Assembly: GCA_023213395.1 (NCBI GenBank)
Contig: CM041465.1
Span: 77,073,741-77,137,740, forward strand
DNA: 64,000 nt
Reading direction: 5' to 3'
Source of the DNA: Cycas panzhihuaensis
Lineage: Eukaryota; Cycadophyta
Shown: positions 37,370 to 52,919 of the stretch, piece after piece
Numbering within the stretch: position 1 is the stretch's first letter
Layout: the number at the start of each line of letters is the position of its first letter
Translations under genes and position numbers: made by a program
Notes under the pieces: generated by a model
The model's database searches: none
What the model was told of the DNA's origin: nothing
The model's input: only the letters and a program-made list of their open reading frames with translations

Positions 37370-37490
37370 CTGGTCTGAACCCCTCTACGCTTAAACGGTT
37401 GAATATGGGATCATGAAGGAGGACGCCCTGTTCATGCCTTCAGGCACCATGAAAAACTTCATGTGCAAACATTTGGTATCCTGTGACCTC
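37370..37490 (+). pseudogene. Possible threonine aldolase-like gene fragment in element G
   Basis: From 37401 the frame reads EYGIMKEDALFMPSGTMKNF, close to the MGKEAALFVPSGTMGNL block near the N-terminus of PLP-dependent low-specificity threonine aldolases. A preceding NPSTLKRLN in another frame (37379-37405) recalls the family's DPTARRLEEE. Similarity fades after VSCD, and the catalytic Lys region is absent. Confidence 0.35.
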
Positions 37491-38389
37491 GCAGACCTGC
37501 AACTCATCCATGGCGGTGCCCTCCTCCGCTCTGCTCTTCAGACGTGCACTCAATGGTGGCAGAAGAATCATCTTTTTTGTGCATAACCCTAATTAGGGTT
37601 TTATAAATTTTATTATAAATTGGTTTTGGGCATATGATTTGGTGGACGCGAGTTATTATATAAAGGGGTTATATTTTGTTTAGCTTGAAAATTTTGATTT
37701 AATTATATTCGAAAATATTTTCAGATCCGTCTAGCCCCTCATCATTTTAGCCCCGGTCATATGGAGGCTTAATACGCCCTACTGTTAGCTTATGAAGGGG
37801 GCTAACCCCTATTTCATCTTTTTTCAGCATTACTAAGGAGTACCTGTCACATTTCTGACTGTATCTTGAGATTGGGAGGTCCGATTTCAGTTCTGTCTAT
37901 TGCGTTGGATCCATAACAGAGAGACCTTTCATTTGACAGGTCATTTGACATATTTTGGAGCTATTTTCATGGATATTTTTAAGTTCAAAGTCACAAGTTC
38001 CTATTTGTCTTCATTTTTTCTCAGTTTCTTTAGGCACATATTATATTTTCAAGGCTTTTTCATGTAATGTACCCTGAATGGGGTGGATGACATGTACTAT
38101 GGACTTCTTTTTAGCTCTTAAAGAACCCATTGTGATTATATTGTACTTCATTTATGAGATAGAGTCACATGTGCTACACAAGTCACATATCATTTTCAGT
38201 CATGTAAAAATATCTAATGCTGGTTATTTTTGCCCATGATGGCAAGTTGTTAGCCCAATGAGGCATCTTTTTAGCCCATGTGGCATGTTTGAGGCCATAG
38301 TGCCATTGTATTTCCGGCCATTAGATGCCGAAGAAGTGCTAGTCCTATTGAGCAAGAGGTAGGACACACTTTTAGAAGCTACTCTTGCC

Positions 38390-38882
38390 TGCCATGTGCT
38401 TTATACATATATATTTTCCTGCTTGCACTCCCATATGAGCAAGGGGTGGGACCTTATACAGCTACTCTTGCCAGCTCCTAATTGATCCACGTATACAAAG
38501 GGAGTTCCTACCCAACTGGCAATTGTAGCGACTGATAACCCATGCATTCCGGTAGATGGACTCCTCTTCATATGGACTTAAGTAGCTTTCTTATTCGGTG
38601 CAACAGTGTCTATGATCTAAGCAGCATTTATAATCCAGCAGATTTTTGGAGACTCCTGCCATGTGCCATGTGCCATGTGTTTCTTATATATATATTTTCC
38701 TGCTTGCACTCCCATATGAGCAAGGGGTGGGATCTTATACAGCTACTCTTGCCAGCTCCTAATTACTCCACGTATACAAAGGGAGTTCCTACCCTGGCGA
38801 TTCTGTTGGTGATAACCCATGCATTCTGGTAGATGGACTCCACTTCATATGGACTTCAAGACTTTCTTATTCTGCGGCCGGG
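38390..38882 (+). repeat. Imperfect tandem duplication (281-bp spacing) near the 3' end of element G
   Basis: attttcctgcttgcactccc at 38413 recurs at 38694, and matching continues through ccacgtatacaaagggag and the gtagatggactcc block. Element F has only one such block. An older partial copy (gagcaagaggtaggac, 38350) precedes it. Confidence 0.8.
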
Positions 38883-38950
38883 TTATGATCAATGACATTT
38901 TAGAGACTTGAGCTTATCATTGAAGTGACGACATTTATGTAATTAGCTAT

Positions 38951-39242
38951 TACAGGGGGGAATGTTGGGTGTAATACTCAATTCCATTAGCCCTATGTAA
39001 ACTCTCTCTATACTTTGTATTTTATATTAGAGTTGTGGGCCACCTTGATATGTGTGTCACCTCTAAGTAGTCCAATGGGGTTCTTTCTCTAGTGGTGAGG
39101 TTGTACTATAAGTATGTACTCCTATTTGTTCATAATTGAGTTTTAGCCAATTCTCTAACATGGTGTCTATTCTGTGCATACTTAATCTTTTTGTTGCTCA
39201 CCATTAGGGTTTAATATGCTTGTTATATTACTAATCCTAACA
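38951..39242 (+). repeat. Polypurine tract and 3' LTR of element G
   Basis: The purine tract is caggggggaa (38953-38962). The LTR is 38963-39242 with the same termini as the 5' copy, followed by the GAAAG duplication. Confidence 0.95.
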
Positions 39243-40315
39243 GAAAGAATATCTCCCCTCGATTGTAGGCCCGAACCAGGATGGGTTTGTGAAGGGAAGA
39301 CAAATTCTAGACGATATCATCAAGGTCCACGAAGCGATACACTCAATTCCCAAAGGAAGGATTCAAGGATGATTATTATAATTGACCTTTCAAAGGCCTA
39401 TGATAGGGTATCGTGGGGATGTTTATTGGATTGTATTAGCGCATTTAGCTTTGGGAATCACTAGAGAACCTAGATTGAGAGCTGCATATTGAGGCCCAGA
39501 TTCTCTGTGATTATAAATGGCTCCTTCTCTGCCTTTTTTTCAAGCTATAGAGGCCTAAGACAATTGGACCCGTTGGCCCCCTATTTGTTTATTATAATGG
39601 CAGAGCTCATTGGTAGGTCTATGGAGGAAGATTGTGGGTCTTAGGCCCACATCGGGAGTGGATAATATTGTGCATCGCCATTTCGTAGATGACAACATCC
39701 TACTTGGGAAGGCCGCGATAAAAGAAGCCGAGGCATTAAAAGTTCAACTGGATAGATTTGAAATAACAACGAACCATAAAATAAATTTAGACAAAAGCAA
39801 CATCTTTTTATTGAATACCATGGAAAAAACAAAGAGAGCTATCTGCAGGATTCTGGAGATGTGTCCTAGGGTGTTGCCCACTCTTTATCTTGGAATGCCT
39901 CTCTTTATTGGAAGAATGGAGAAGGACCTTTAGAACCTGATCATTAGTAGGGTCCAAAGGAAGTTAACAGGTTAGAAAGGTGCTCTACTGAGTTAAGTTG
40001 GGAAATTACAACTCCCTGCATCTTCCCTCCAAAGTATTCCTACATACATGATGTCCCTGTTTAAGTGTCCTGGGAAGGTTAAAAGTGCTCTTGAATCTAT
40101 CCAAAAGAGGTTTATGTAGACTGGGACTAAGGACAAGGAGACAACCCACTTAGTGTCATGGGAGAAAGTGTGCCTTCCTAAATGGTCGGAAGGCTTGAAT
40201 GTTAAGGATATAACGAGTTTTAACAGAGCTTTGATTGCCAAACTGGGTTGGAGCCTTACTTAAGGAGGAGAGGGTATGGTGCAAGATTATTACTCGAAAA
40301 TACCTTAGGGGCAAG

Positions 40316-40316
<1 letters not shown>
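39243..40316 (+). pseudogene. LINE ORF2 relic, downstream part (RT core)
   Basis: It continues the split frame: EYLPSIVGPNQDGFVKGRQI, LDDIIKVHEAIHSIPKG, IIIIDLSKAYDRVSW with a catalytic Asp, HFVDDNILLGKA (the FADD box as FVDD), INLDKSNIFLLNTM, LPTLYLGMPLFIGRMEKDL, then [31 protein letters not shown] and ITRKYLRGK. Three frames are used, and TAG or TAA stand at expected Trp and Gln codons (for example after MEKDL, after RKLTG and after KRFM). The sequence stops abruptly at the second microsatellite field, so the LINE 3' end is missing. Confidence 0.88.
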
Positions 40317-43551
<3,235 letters not shown>

Positions 43552-46500
43552 TTCATTGATAAATGGGGATGTAAATACTCATAAATTTATATTAATAAGC
43601 AAGGTCATTTCATACAACCTAAATTAATTATATGATGGAAATTATACTTTATATGCACACACATGCATGTATACTCAAGCTTGCGAGTGTACACGACACT
43701 AAAATATAATTAAATAATAACTCTTAAGAATGCATAAATGGCTAAAAAAATCCCTGAAAGGAATTAACATGCCTCTCTTTACATGGCATGGAATCAAAAA
43801 GAGATCAATGAGGCTAATTACACTCTTTAACTATTATTAAAACCGAACTAACCTTATATTTAATGTCTATGGCTTATTTATATAATCTTAGGTTTATAAT
43901 ATGCCGTCCCTCTTTAAAATATTTTGTTCTTAAAGCATTATTAAACTGAAATTTCCTTTACCAATTAGCATGATATTATAATCATAATCATCACTTAGGT
44001 GTTGGATTCTTAATATGACTCCCATTAACTACCCTTGAGAATTCAATATCAAATCATATGTGCATGTTAAATGGATGTAATACATTAAATAATTTGGTCT
44101 TAATTTAAGATTAGAAGCATGTTCATAAATATCATCATGATTACAACCTTTACATAAAGTACAATTAAACTCATCTCATTCTCTTATTAATATAAATAAC
44201 TATGATGAATCTTTAAATGCTAGTGGGAAGCCATCTTAATGTAATGTAAAATATATTAAGCTTTGAAACCTTGGCTTCTCTCCATAGGGCGTCTTATGTA
44301 CTCCATATTTGAATGGGTTTTCCCATTAAAAGTATTTGATTATAATGACATTATTCCTAACTCTCTTACTTATTTACCTATTATACTCTTATGGGATCAT
44401 TTAACAAAAGATGGTATGGGATAATTAATTCTAAGTATTGATGAGTGGCAACCTTAATCAACAATGATCACGTGGCATGTAGGAGACATTGGGACAATGT
44501 TTTAAATAATGTTATGTTCCTTACTTAAGTATAATATAGACATTGAATGAGAAGGGAGGTTTAGAAAATATTTTGTATGGGAATTGAGTATTAAGGATTT
44601 TATTTATTTTACTATGTGGCCATTAAGTAATACTTTGATGCATATTCTTCTACTTGTTCTTATAAGGTATGGAATTAAATAAATGCATCAAAGGGTTAGA
44701 GTGTTCCTTAAGACTCTTAGGAAACATTATAGCCCTTTAATCATCTTATTCAATTCAAATGTGGACATTAGAGATGCTATGTTATTCTTGTACTTTAACT
44801 TTTTATATTACTTCTTCAACTTCTCTTTTATTGGATTTTTCATTTATATCCATTATAGGGTTAAATATTTCTATAATAATTCTTTTAAAGGACATCCCTT
44901 TATTTATTGTGGCATTATTTTTGGCATTGTGATTAAACTTGTTCAATCAATTCCATGATTAACCCCCACTATGTTAGATTAAATATACCCTCTTCACATC
45001 TCATTCTTCCTAAATTCAATACTTTTTCTTTAACTTTGAGAGCATTTAATACTTTTGAACATTTAGGAGGTTGTATATTTTCATGTGAAAATTTATTTTA
45101 ATTGTCTAATAAATGAAGAATGCTATTATTCATGAACTCCTTTAATTCATAATTTGAAACATTTTCAACTTGTTTAAACTCTGACTACACATGCTAAGTA
45201 GGATTTATAAATCATTCATTTTGATTATCCTTGTACCTATCACTTATAACTTACTCTTGTATTTATCTTATATGTGGATGATTGCACATTATTATATACT
45301 TGTCTTTATTATTTTTTTTTCTACTTAGTAAACTATATAATAGTATTAAACTATACAATAGTATTCTTTATTTGTCGCTTTTGATTTTCTCCCCTTATAT
45401 CTGCAACCTTTCTTCCCTATCCTTCCTTTAGTTCTTCATCTCTTTCTCTTTTACCATTATTCATTTTCTCCATATGAATTTATATGGGTAGTATTATAAT
45501 AATTTCCTCATAATTTATTAGTTGTTTTTACCCCCTTGTATTTTCCCTTATTTAGTCACTTATATATGTGGAAGAATTTCCTCCTATTATTGTCTCTCCT
45601 TCTTACTATTCTCTATTGATTTATATTCCTTAATTCTATATCTCCATAAATTGATTTGTAGATAGATAAATAATAGAGCAATTTTCTCAAGTAATATAAA
45701 AAAATTACTTAAAAAAAAAAGATTTTTAGGTCCTACTCACCTTCAAGCTCATTTAATATTATGGTTTCCTTTTGGTTAAGAGCCATGTGAATATATTTAT
45801 TTGGGTCCATACCTAGGTATTTTAGGTTTTTGCTAATTATGTTTTTTGCATAACATTTTCTTTAAAATGATATATAGTTCTTACTTACTTGATGATCAAT
45901 CATCTCTTCAAGACCCTAATTTACATACTACTTCATAATCCATGGTAACTATGTATTTCTACTTTAAATAAGATCCTTTTGTTGAATTAACTTAATTTTA
46001 AGTGAAAAACTAAGACTCATCTAAAGGTCAATATGAGTTTTGTTAAGTCAATAATATCTTGCTTTAAAATAATTAAATTTTCCAATGTTTACTTAAGTAT
46101 TATCCCAATTATACTAGTATAGCATGACAAATAATGAGGATATAAGATGAAACTTAAGCATATCTATTAATTTGGGTGTGAGTAATAAGAATTCAGGCAT
46201 GCCTAATTAGTTAATAAGGTAAGGACAACTAGTTAAAATATCAATGGTGGTCACATATAAGAAAGATATGGTGTGAAGAGGCAAAAAAGAGTATAATACA
46301 AACTAAGATTATTATAAATGGGTTATGCAATTAACATTCAATAGTTAAATGTACAAATTGGGATAAAAGAATAGATGCAAAGACTAATGGCCTAAAACAT
46401 ATAGGAGGGTAATAATGATAAGTTTGAGTGAAAGGAAGATGGAATGGGATGAATGAAAACAATATAGAATTGTAGTAGAGATGGGGCAAATTAAGAGTAA

Positions 46501-46571
46501 GAGAGATGCTTAAATTATGAATAATTTGTTATTCGTAATATTTTAACTATCTACCCTTTAGCTAAGAAGAT
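43552..46571. other. AT-rich spacer, no gene seen
   Basis: No protein similarity or LTR structure was recognised. A 91-codon open frame at 44683-44958 is low-complexity Phe/Ile/Tyr-rich sequence and looks like chance. Confidence 0.5.
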
Positions 46572-46958
46572 CATTGGGATAAATTTATCCTAATATTCTG
46601 TCTAATTGCATACATAAGGAGCTTAAAGGGCATAATAGAAATAACAATGATCTCACTTTATTGATATTGAGCACTAAAAGATTATAGAAAATATCACATA
46701 AAGGACACTAAAAGATTATACAATAGTACGTTCTTATAAAAGTTTACAAGACATAATGGCCTTTACATCTATATTGGGCTTTAAATAGGAAACCAAGGCC
46801 TCTTCCACTAGATTCTTATTAGTGAAGCAAATATCCTCTAATTCTATTAGTGTGCATAAGAGTTAAGAACTAGCATTAACCTTTAGTCACTTGGTTACAT
46901 GTTAGTGGTACAATTATGTCGATGGTAGAGGGTTATGTAATAGGTCCCCTCCTTTGAG
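46572..46958 (-). repeat. 3' LTR and polypurine tract of element H
   Basis: The LTR ends near 46942 (tatgtaata on the plus strand). The adjacent minus-strand ctcaaaggaggggacc (46943-46958) is the purine tract. The left limit near 46572 is approximate. Confidence 0.75.
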
Positions 46959-47179
46959 ATGTTGAGTCCTCATAACTAAGAAAGTGTGGATGTCACTTAA
47001 CAAACTCTATCAATTCTTAGGTTATCTTTTTAGGTTCACAACTGACCCATTGCACCAAATACTCAAAGATAATTTAGTTATAGAGGTGACATTGCTGATA
47101 ATTTAAAATATGATTACACAAGATTATGAGAAGTTACTCTTCATCAAGTATTTTGGGGAACTACCTTTTTATCCATAAT

Positions 47180-48020
47180 TTTTTAAGATAAGAAACATGA
47201 AAAATATTATAGATTTTGGTCTTAGGAGAAAGGTCTAGGGCATAAATAACACCATTGATCCCTTGGACTACCTTCTAAGGACCATGGTAATGGGGGTTAA
47301 ATTTATAGTGTTTATTCTTACCAATGGATTTTTGTTTATGGGGTTAAAGGTAAAGAAAAAATAGGTCACTAATAGAAAAATATCAATAAGAATGGCGGTA
47401 GTTAGTAAGTTATTTCATACAAAATTAACCAAAAGTTAGGTTCTACTTAAGGGTATGCAGAACTTAATCCATGTCTTTAAGTTTGTATTGGGTCATAATT
47501 ATTTAAATATTTGTAGCTAGGGTGTGATGGGATGGTAGGAGAGAACCATAAATGAGAGCATGCTAATGGCTAAGTGATGAGAGGAGTTATACTAATACTC
47601 TTCTAAAGCTAACCAAGAAGTCTATTTACTTTGATGTTAAGATGCAAAGTGGCATAGATAAGTTTTTGATGACTTATTAAGGACTTCTAATTGGTTATCA
47701 ATTTATGGATGGTATGTTAAGCTCATATTAAATGAAGTGTTAGATATGTGAAAGAGTTATTTCTAAAATAAACTAGTGAATTTAGGGTCCCTGTTACATA
47801 GTATGGTTGATGGGAATCCATGTAGGCAAAAAGTTATTTAGATATAAATGTCAATAATATGAGAGACTTTGTAAGATCTGTAGATGGGAAAAAAAAGTAT
47901 ACTTAGTTAGTTGATTAATGACTAGAAAAATGGAGTTGAACCCATCAAATGAGGGTAGACCTATTATAAAATCCATGGCGATGTCCTGTCACTTGCCTTA
48001 TGGAATACATAGGGGTTGGA
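47180..48020 (-). pseudogene. Element H integrase relic
   Basis: The minus strand reads DIAMDFIIGLPSFDGFNSIF, LVINQLTKY (first catalytic Asp in MDF), then in another frame RDPKFTS (second Asp) and KELFHMSNTSFNMSLTYHP. The C-terminal region reads HYHGP-KVVQGINGVIYALD, LSPKTKIYNIFHVSYLKKL (about 47292-47175), the gypsy YGPY-V---I---AY-L-LP---KIH-VFHVS-LK pattern. At least three frame changes and several stops occur. Confidence 0.8.
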
Positions 48021-48879
48021 GTAGTTCCGATTGAGCCTTAATTTTAACTTTATTCCTTTGGTAGGTGTCACATTATAAAATAAATATAAGAATTATGGAC
48101 TTTAGATAGGGGCTAATAGAAGTCAAACTAGATACAACAATATATTTTATCAAACCTCTAGTGTCTTCTTAAGAGGGTGGAATGGTACTCAATTAGTATG
48201 CAAGAGATAAAAGAGGATGCAAGATGAACAAAAATATGGTTCCTATACAAGAGACGATTGTGATATATGGACCAATGCTTTTAGGTGTTAATTTCTAACA
48301 CCCATTGATCATAGTCAAGTTGGAAGTGGTTATTAAATGCTAACTCAATTAATCATATTGGTTGAAGTTGGGAGATGGCATGAATGGTAGATTCAAAGGG
48401 GAGGCATAAAAGAACATTAACAACCACATTTTCTTTGCCTTTCTTATAAGTGGTAATAAGATCAAATACTTGAAGATAATCAATCTATTTTACTTATTCC
48501 CCTAATAGAATTGGTTGATCCAAAAGATATTAGGGGCTATGATAGTTAGTTAAGATAGTAAATTTGGACCCAAGGAGATACTATTGTTATTTATTTCTGA
48601 TATGCAAGATGACTTCATGTCTTTTTAACATGTTGACAATATGGATTCATAGTCCTTGAGATTATGTCTCTTGAATGCTATTGGGTGAATGCATAAGGAC
48701 CACACCCAAATTAAGACTAGAAGCATTGCACTTCATCTAAAAGTATTGGGAGAAATTGAGAGTAGTAAGGACTGGGGTGGATGTCATGATTTTCTTAAGA
48801 TTATAAAGGCATCATTTGTAGCGCATGACCACTAAAATAAGTCCTTTTAAATTAGGTTTATTAAAGGAGCTATGAGATA

Positions 48880-49600
48880 GGTATAACTCTTAACAAATCA
48901 CTGATAAAATCTTATAAGCCCCAAGAAAGCATAAAGTTATATGAGACTTTTGGGTGTAGGCCATATAGTGATAATTAAAATTTTATTAGGGTCAACATGA
49001 ATATCCTTTGATGAAATAATGTTGTCTAAATATTATAGCTTGATTTACTAAATTTGCATTTAATAATTTAGAATATAACTAATATTGGATAAGAATTTAA
49101 AGGGTAGCTTCAAAATTCTAGATGTGTTGTGCTATATAGGAACTATATGTAAATATGCTATCAAAGAAAATAATGATAAATTTTCATAAGTTAGGGGTAA
49201 ATATTTTATTCATTAACACTTGAAATATGGTTTAGGCATCACAAGGGGCAAAGGGCATGAATTAAAACTCAAAATGGCCATGATGTATTCAAAACACCAT
49301 CTTATGTTGATCCCTAAGGGTAATGGAAATTTGGTAGTAATTAAATTAAAGATCTAGCTTGGAAAATACAATGACACCATGGATCTCATCTAACATGTCA
49401 TCAATTTGAGGGGTGGGAAACTTATTTTTTATAGTGATTTTATTAAGTTTATAATAATTAATGTAGACTTGACAAGATCCATCCTTTCTACAAACAAGTA
49501 TAATAGGGCCCATATATGAACTTTTACTAGATTGAATAATGGCTATGTCCATCAATTCATTCATGATTTTTTTATTTCATTCTTCTAAAAGTATGAATTT
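48880..49600 (-). pseudogene. Element H reverse transcriptase relic
   Basis: An open 72-codon part (49564-49346) reads SSYMGPIILVCRKDGSCQVY, INYYKLNKITIKNKFPTPQI, DDMLDEIHGVIVFSKLDL, the classic gypsy RT start (SPVLLVKKKDGSWRMCVDYR, LNKVTIKNKFPIP, FSKLDL with a catalytic Asp). The YHQI and TNAPATF blocks follow in other frames, and the FDD box appears as an FFDS-like sequence. An open minus-strand stretch at 50000-49815 upstream probably belongs to the protease-RT region. Confidence 0.85.
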
Positions 49601-50009
49601 CAATAAGGCTAGAGGTTGATGGGGTCATGCAAGTTTTTAAGTTTAATCATATAGTAACAACCACAATTTAGAGAAGGGTTATTAGGAAAGGGGGGAAATG
49701 GATTAATACATAATGAGGATAGGTTAATATATGGATGAACTTTAGTATGGCATTGAATGCTATTAATACATAATATGTACCCAAGGCTACTATTTAATTA
49801 CTCTTGCATATGATTTAGGGAAATGAGCTTATTGGGTGAAGGTTAGAAACCATGGAATTTATGAGTTTGCCCAAAGTTATCTTTGAATTGTACAAAAGTT
49901 TTATTGGGAGAATTGTTAGTATTATATATACCAAATACATAGAGCTATTAGACTTTAAGGATAATGTCAAATCCTCCAATTGATAAGATGTAGAAGTCAT
50001 AAACCAAAT

Positions 50010-52583
50010 GGTAAGTTCTAATTTAAATACACAGTTCTTTTATTATTCCTACATAATAGAAAGTGTAGTAGCTTAGAAGGGAGTAACCGAATCTTATTTT
50101 TGGTAAAACATATAAGTTGAGTTATCTAGCTAATGAGATATCAATGAAGTTTAATGATACACCACCATAAATGAGGATAATAATGGGATTTTTTCAAAGT
50201 ATACCTTTAACATGTAGAGGTTCATGATAAGTGATAAAAGAAACAATTAATAAGGATACTTTTGGCTCAAGGTTAGGAGAAGGTTATATGGGTGACACTT
50301 CTTTGAGTTCATAGTCAAAGTCAAAATCCTCTTCAAAAGATAATCAAGGGTCAATAATGAATACCATACACTTTTCCCTATAGACTCTACCATAATCCAG
50401 GGTATATCATTTTAAGTATTAAATACATAGGCAAGTTTCTTTGCATCTATGGGCTTGTGTAGGTGGTACATGATAAGGTGTTACATGATCTGGTATTGAA
50501 AAGGGCTTAACTACTAATAATCACTCTATTATAGGGTATTGTAATTTATGAAGATGAGTTTATTAATGATATAGATCTATTAGCTAAGGATGTTAATACC
50601 ATGTTGGGTCTTGACAAAAGGTCAATGCTTGATCTACTAGTAGTTCAACCTCAACTACTTTGGCCATAATGATTACTTATCTCAAGTTTGGTGGTTGTGT
50701 TATTTTAAGATATATTTGGATATATTCCATGAGTATTACTACATATATTTTAATGAGTGTTTAATGATTGAGGGGTTGACTCACTTAGTTTTTATATATT
50801 CTAGAAATTGTTTATATAGGCTTCCATAAATGATAGTTATTTCAATTGAGTAAGCTAGCTAAAGAAAATTAAGTTGGACATGTCCTCATATTGTTCAAAG
50901 AAGTTTTTATAGAATTGAGTTTATATCAAATTAATTAGGTACTCCTACTATAACCACTGGAAATAATGATGCGCTTTGATATATGGATGGATGCAACTAA
51001 AAGTTAATTAGTCATCTAGAAACATGGGTTTAAGGGTAAAGTATGGCTCTAGTTTACTAATCTAACTCTTTGCATTATCCTTATTTAAGTCTAGATTGAA
51101 TATGGGGATATTGATCTTATGATAAAAAGTTTCTTACTAAGGGCCTTAGTTAGGACGGGGCTATTTTCATTTATTTAACGTCCCTATTAATTTTGAGATA
51201 GAGGTTAAGTTGGTTGACTAAATAACTAAATTTGCAATGTCATTTGTTAGCTTTATAAAGTCTTTTTGAGTAGCCATATTACTTGAAATCTAGATTATTT
51301 CCTTTTATATGGTGGTGAAATCACTTTGTATGGTGGTTAACTAAGTCTTCAGAGCTAAAATTTGGTCAATCTATGTTGATGTCATCATTTGGATAAATAT
51401 GAGTTGTTGAAGGAGAAGGGAATTCTATGGGATTAGAAAGACAGAATAGGATAAACAATTTAGGAAGAGACAAAAAGAAAAGGACTAAAGACATCAGAAG
51501 TGATATAAAGAAAAAAGAAACAGGGGGAGGGGTTGAGATATTTATAGCATATTAATCCCAAAAGATATGTAATGAATTTATCTAGTATATTAAGATAAGC
51601 ATGAATAGCTCATCAAAATGGGATAGGTAAGTTTTAAGTAAAAAATTTGGGTTATAGAACCCACATGATGCCTCTATGTTATTATATCCTAAAAATATGT
51701 ATTAAAGTTTCCCTAGTAAAAAATTATCAACGTGACATAATAATCAAAATAAGATTTATAAATGATTAGGTGTAACTTTGAGCAATGAATTTCTATTTAT
51801 TTTTACTTTTATTTTTTGCACTGAGTCCTTTAGTACAGGTTTTGTCTAAATTAGATGAGTACTTACAAAAGTGACCCTACAAATAAGGTGATGGCTCTTA
51901 TGTTCCCCCCTGCCTTTGCCTCATTTTTATTAGGATTGCTAAACTCTAAAGTTGAAGGTTTGGATAGGAAGGACTAGGATTTTACTTAAACTAGTACTTG
52001 GTTATTATTGTTGTCTCTGTTATAGTTTTGTATCTTAAATTATGTTGGTGATAAAATTATACACTATTTCTGCTTATAGTATCTTTGGGCAATTCAAGAT
52101 AATATGGAGGTAATAGAATTTTTACCAGACTACTAAGACAAGCATGCTTAGTCTATAAATCCTTTTATAAACTTCTTAGTTATTATTGCTATACGATCTA
52201 ATATCTTAAGGCACTTACTACGAAAGATTAATCACACCTATAGTCATAATAGTCATGATATGGTATTCATGAGGGTAACTTTATCATACTAATTGCTAAC
52301 CACTATATTACATAGTTTTACTAGCTGATAATTCACCTAATCTAGGTATAGAAGGGAAGCCTAGAGGGGTATACTTGAGGGTATATGGAGGCTTATTTTT
52401 GTAGTTAGTCATTATCTAAAGCCTACATAAGTAGTGTAATTTACTTTGCTTCATGTGTGACTGTATACCTAAATATGCTTAACTAAGAATGATAGTTCCT
52501 TGTGATGGGTAGAAGGGGTTGCTACTCAATTGTAATGTATTATAGAATATCACTTGCTGAAATGTAATAATAGAAAATAGAAT
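50010..52583 (-). other. Element H gag/protease region, badly decayed
   Basis: By position this should hold gag and protease of H on the minus strand, but frequent stops and AT drift leave no motif I could recognise. Confidence 0.4.
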
Positions 52584-52919
52584 TGTTGGGTGTAATACCT
52601 AATTACATAACTATCCCTATTCACACTCTTTTTAGATTTATTTACATTTTATATTTAAGGTCTTCTTGAGTTATGTACTATATAGACATATGTACCAGCC
52701 CATAATAAGTTGACTAATGAGGGTTCTCACATAAGTGGTGAGATGTACTATAAATATGCACTTCATACTTCTTTCTAATTTAAGGATTGGACATTTCTCT
52801 ATTTCATTATGTTAACATATGTATGCTTCATCTCTTTGTGCTTATTATTTATTATTCACTCATCATTTTCATCTATTATTTTTCTATAATAGATTTATTT
52901 TCTAACATGGTATCTCTAA
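52584..52919 (+). repeat. 5' LTR and decayed primer site of element F
   Basis: The LTR runs 52584-52907, ending ttttctaaca. The primer site reads tggtatctctaa (52908-52919), still matching TGGTATC of the iMet site. Confidence 0.82.

Larger units (their letters stand above)
35590..39242 (+). mobile_element. Element G: non-autonomous LTR element carrying host gene fragments
   Basis: Two 280-bp LTRs (35590-35869 and 38963-39242), a perfect primer site, a purine tract and an exact 5-bp duplication gaaag (35585-35589 and 39243-39247) define a complete 3653-bp element inside the LINE. LTRs differ at about 9 of 280 positions, making it the youngest datable insertion here. No gag or pol is recognisable. 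Instead, 36600-37500 holds sense-strand fragments of plant genes: a clear 3-ketoacyl-CoA synthase piece, a probable fibrillin/PAP piece and a possible threonine aldolase piece. The 3' third (37737-38960) is shared with element F. Confidence 0.95.
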
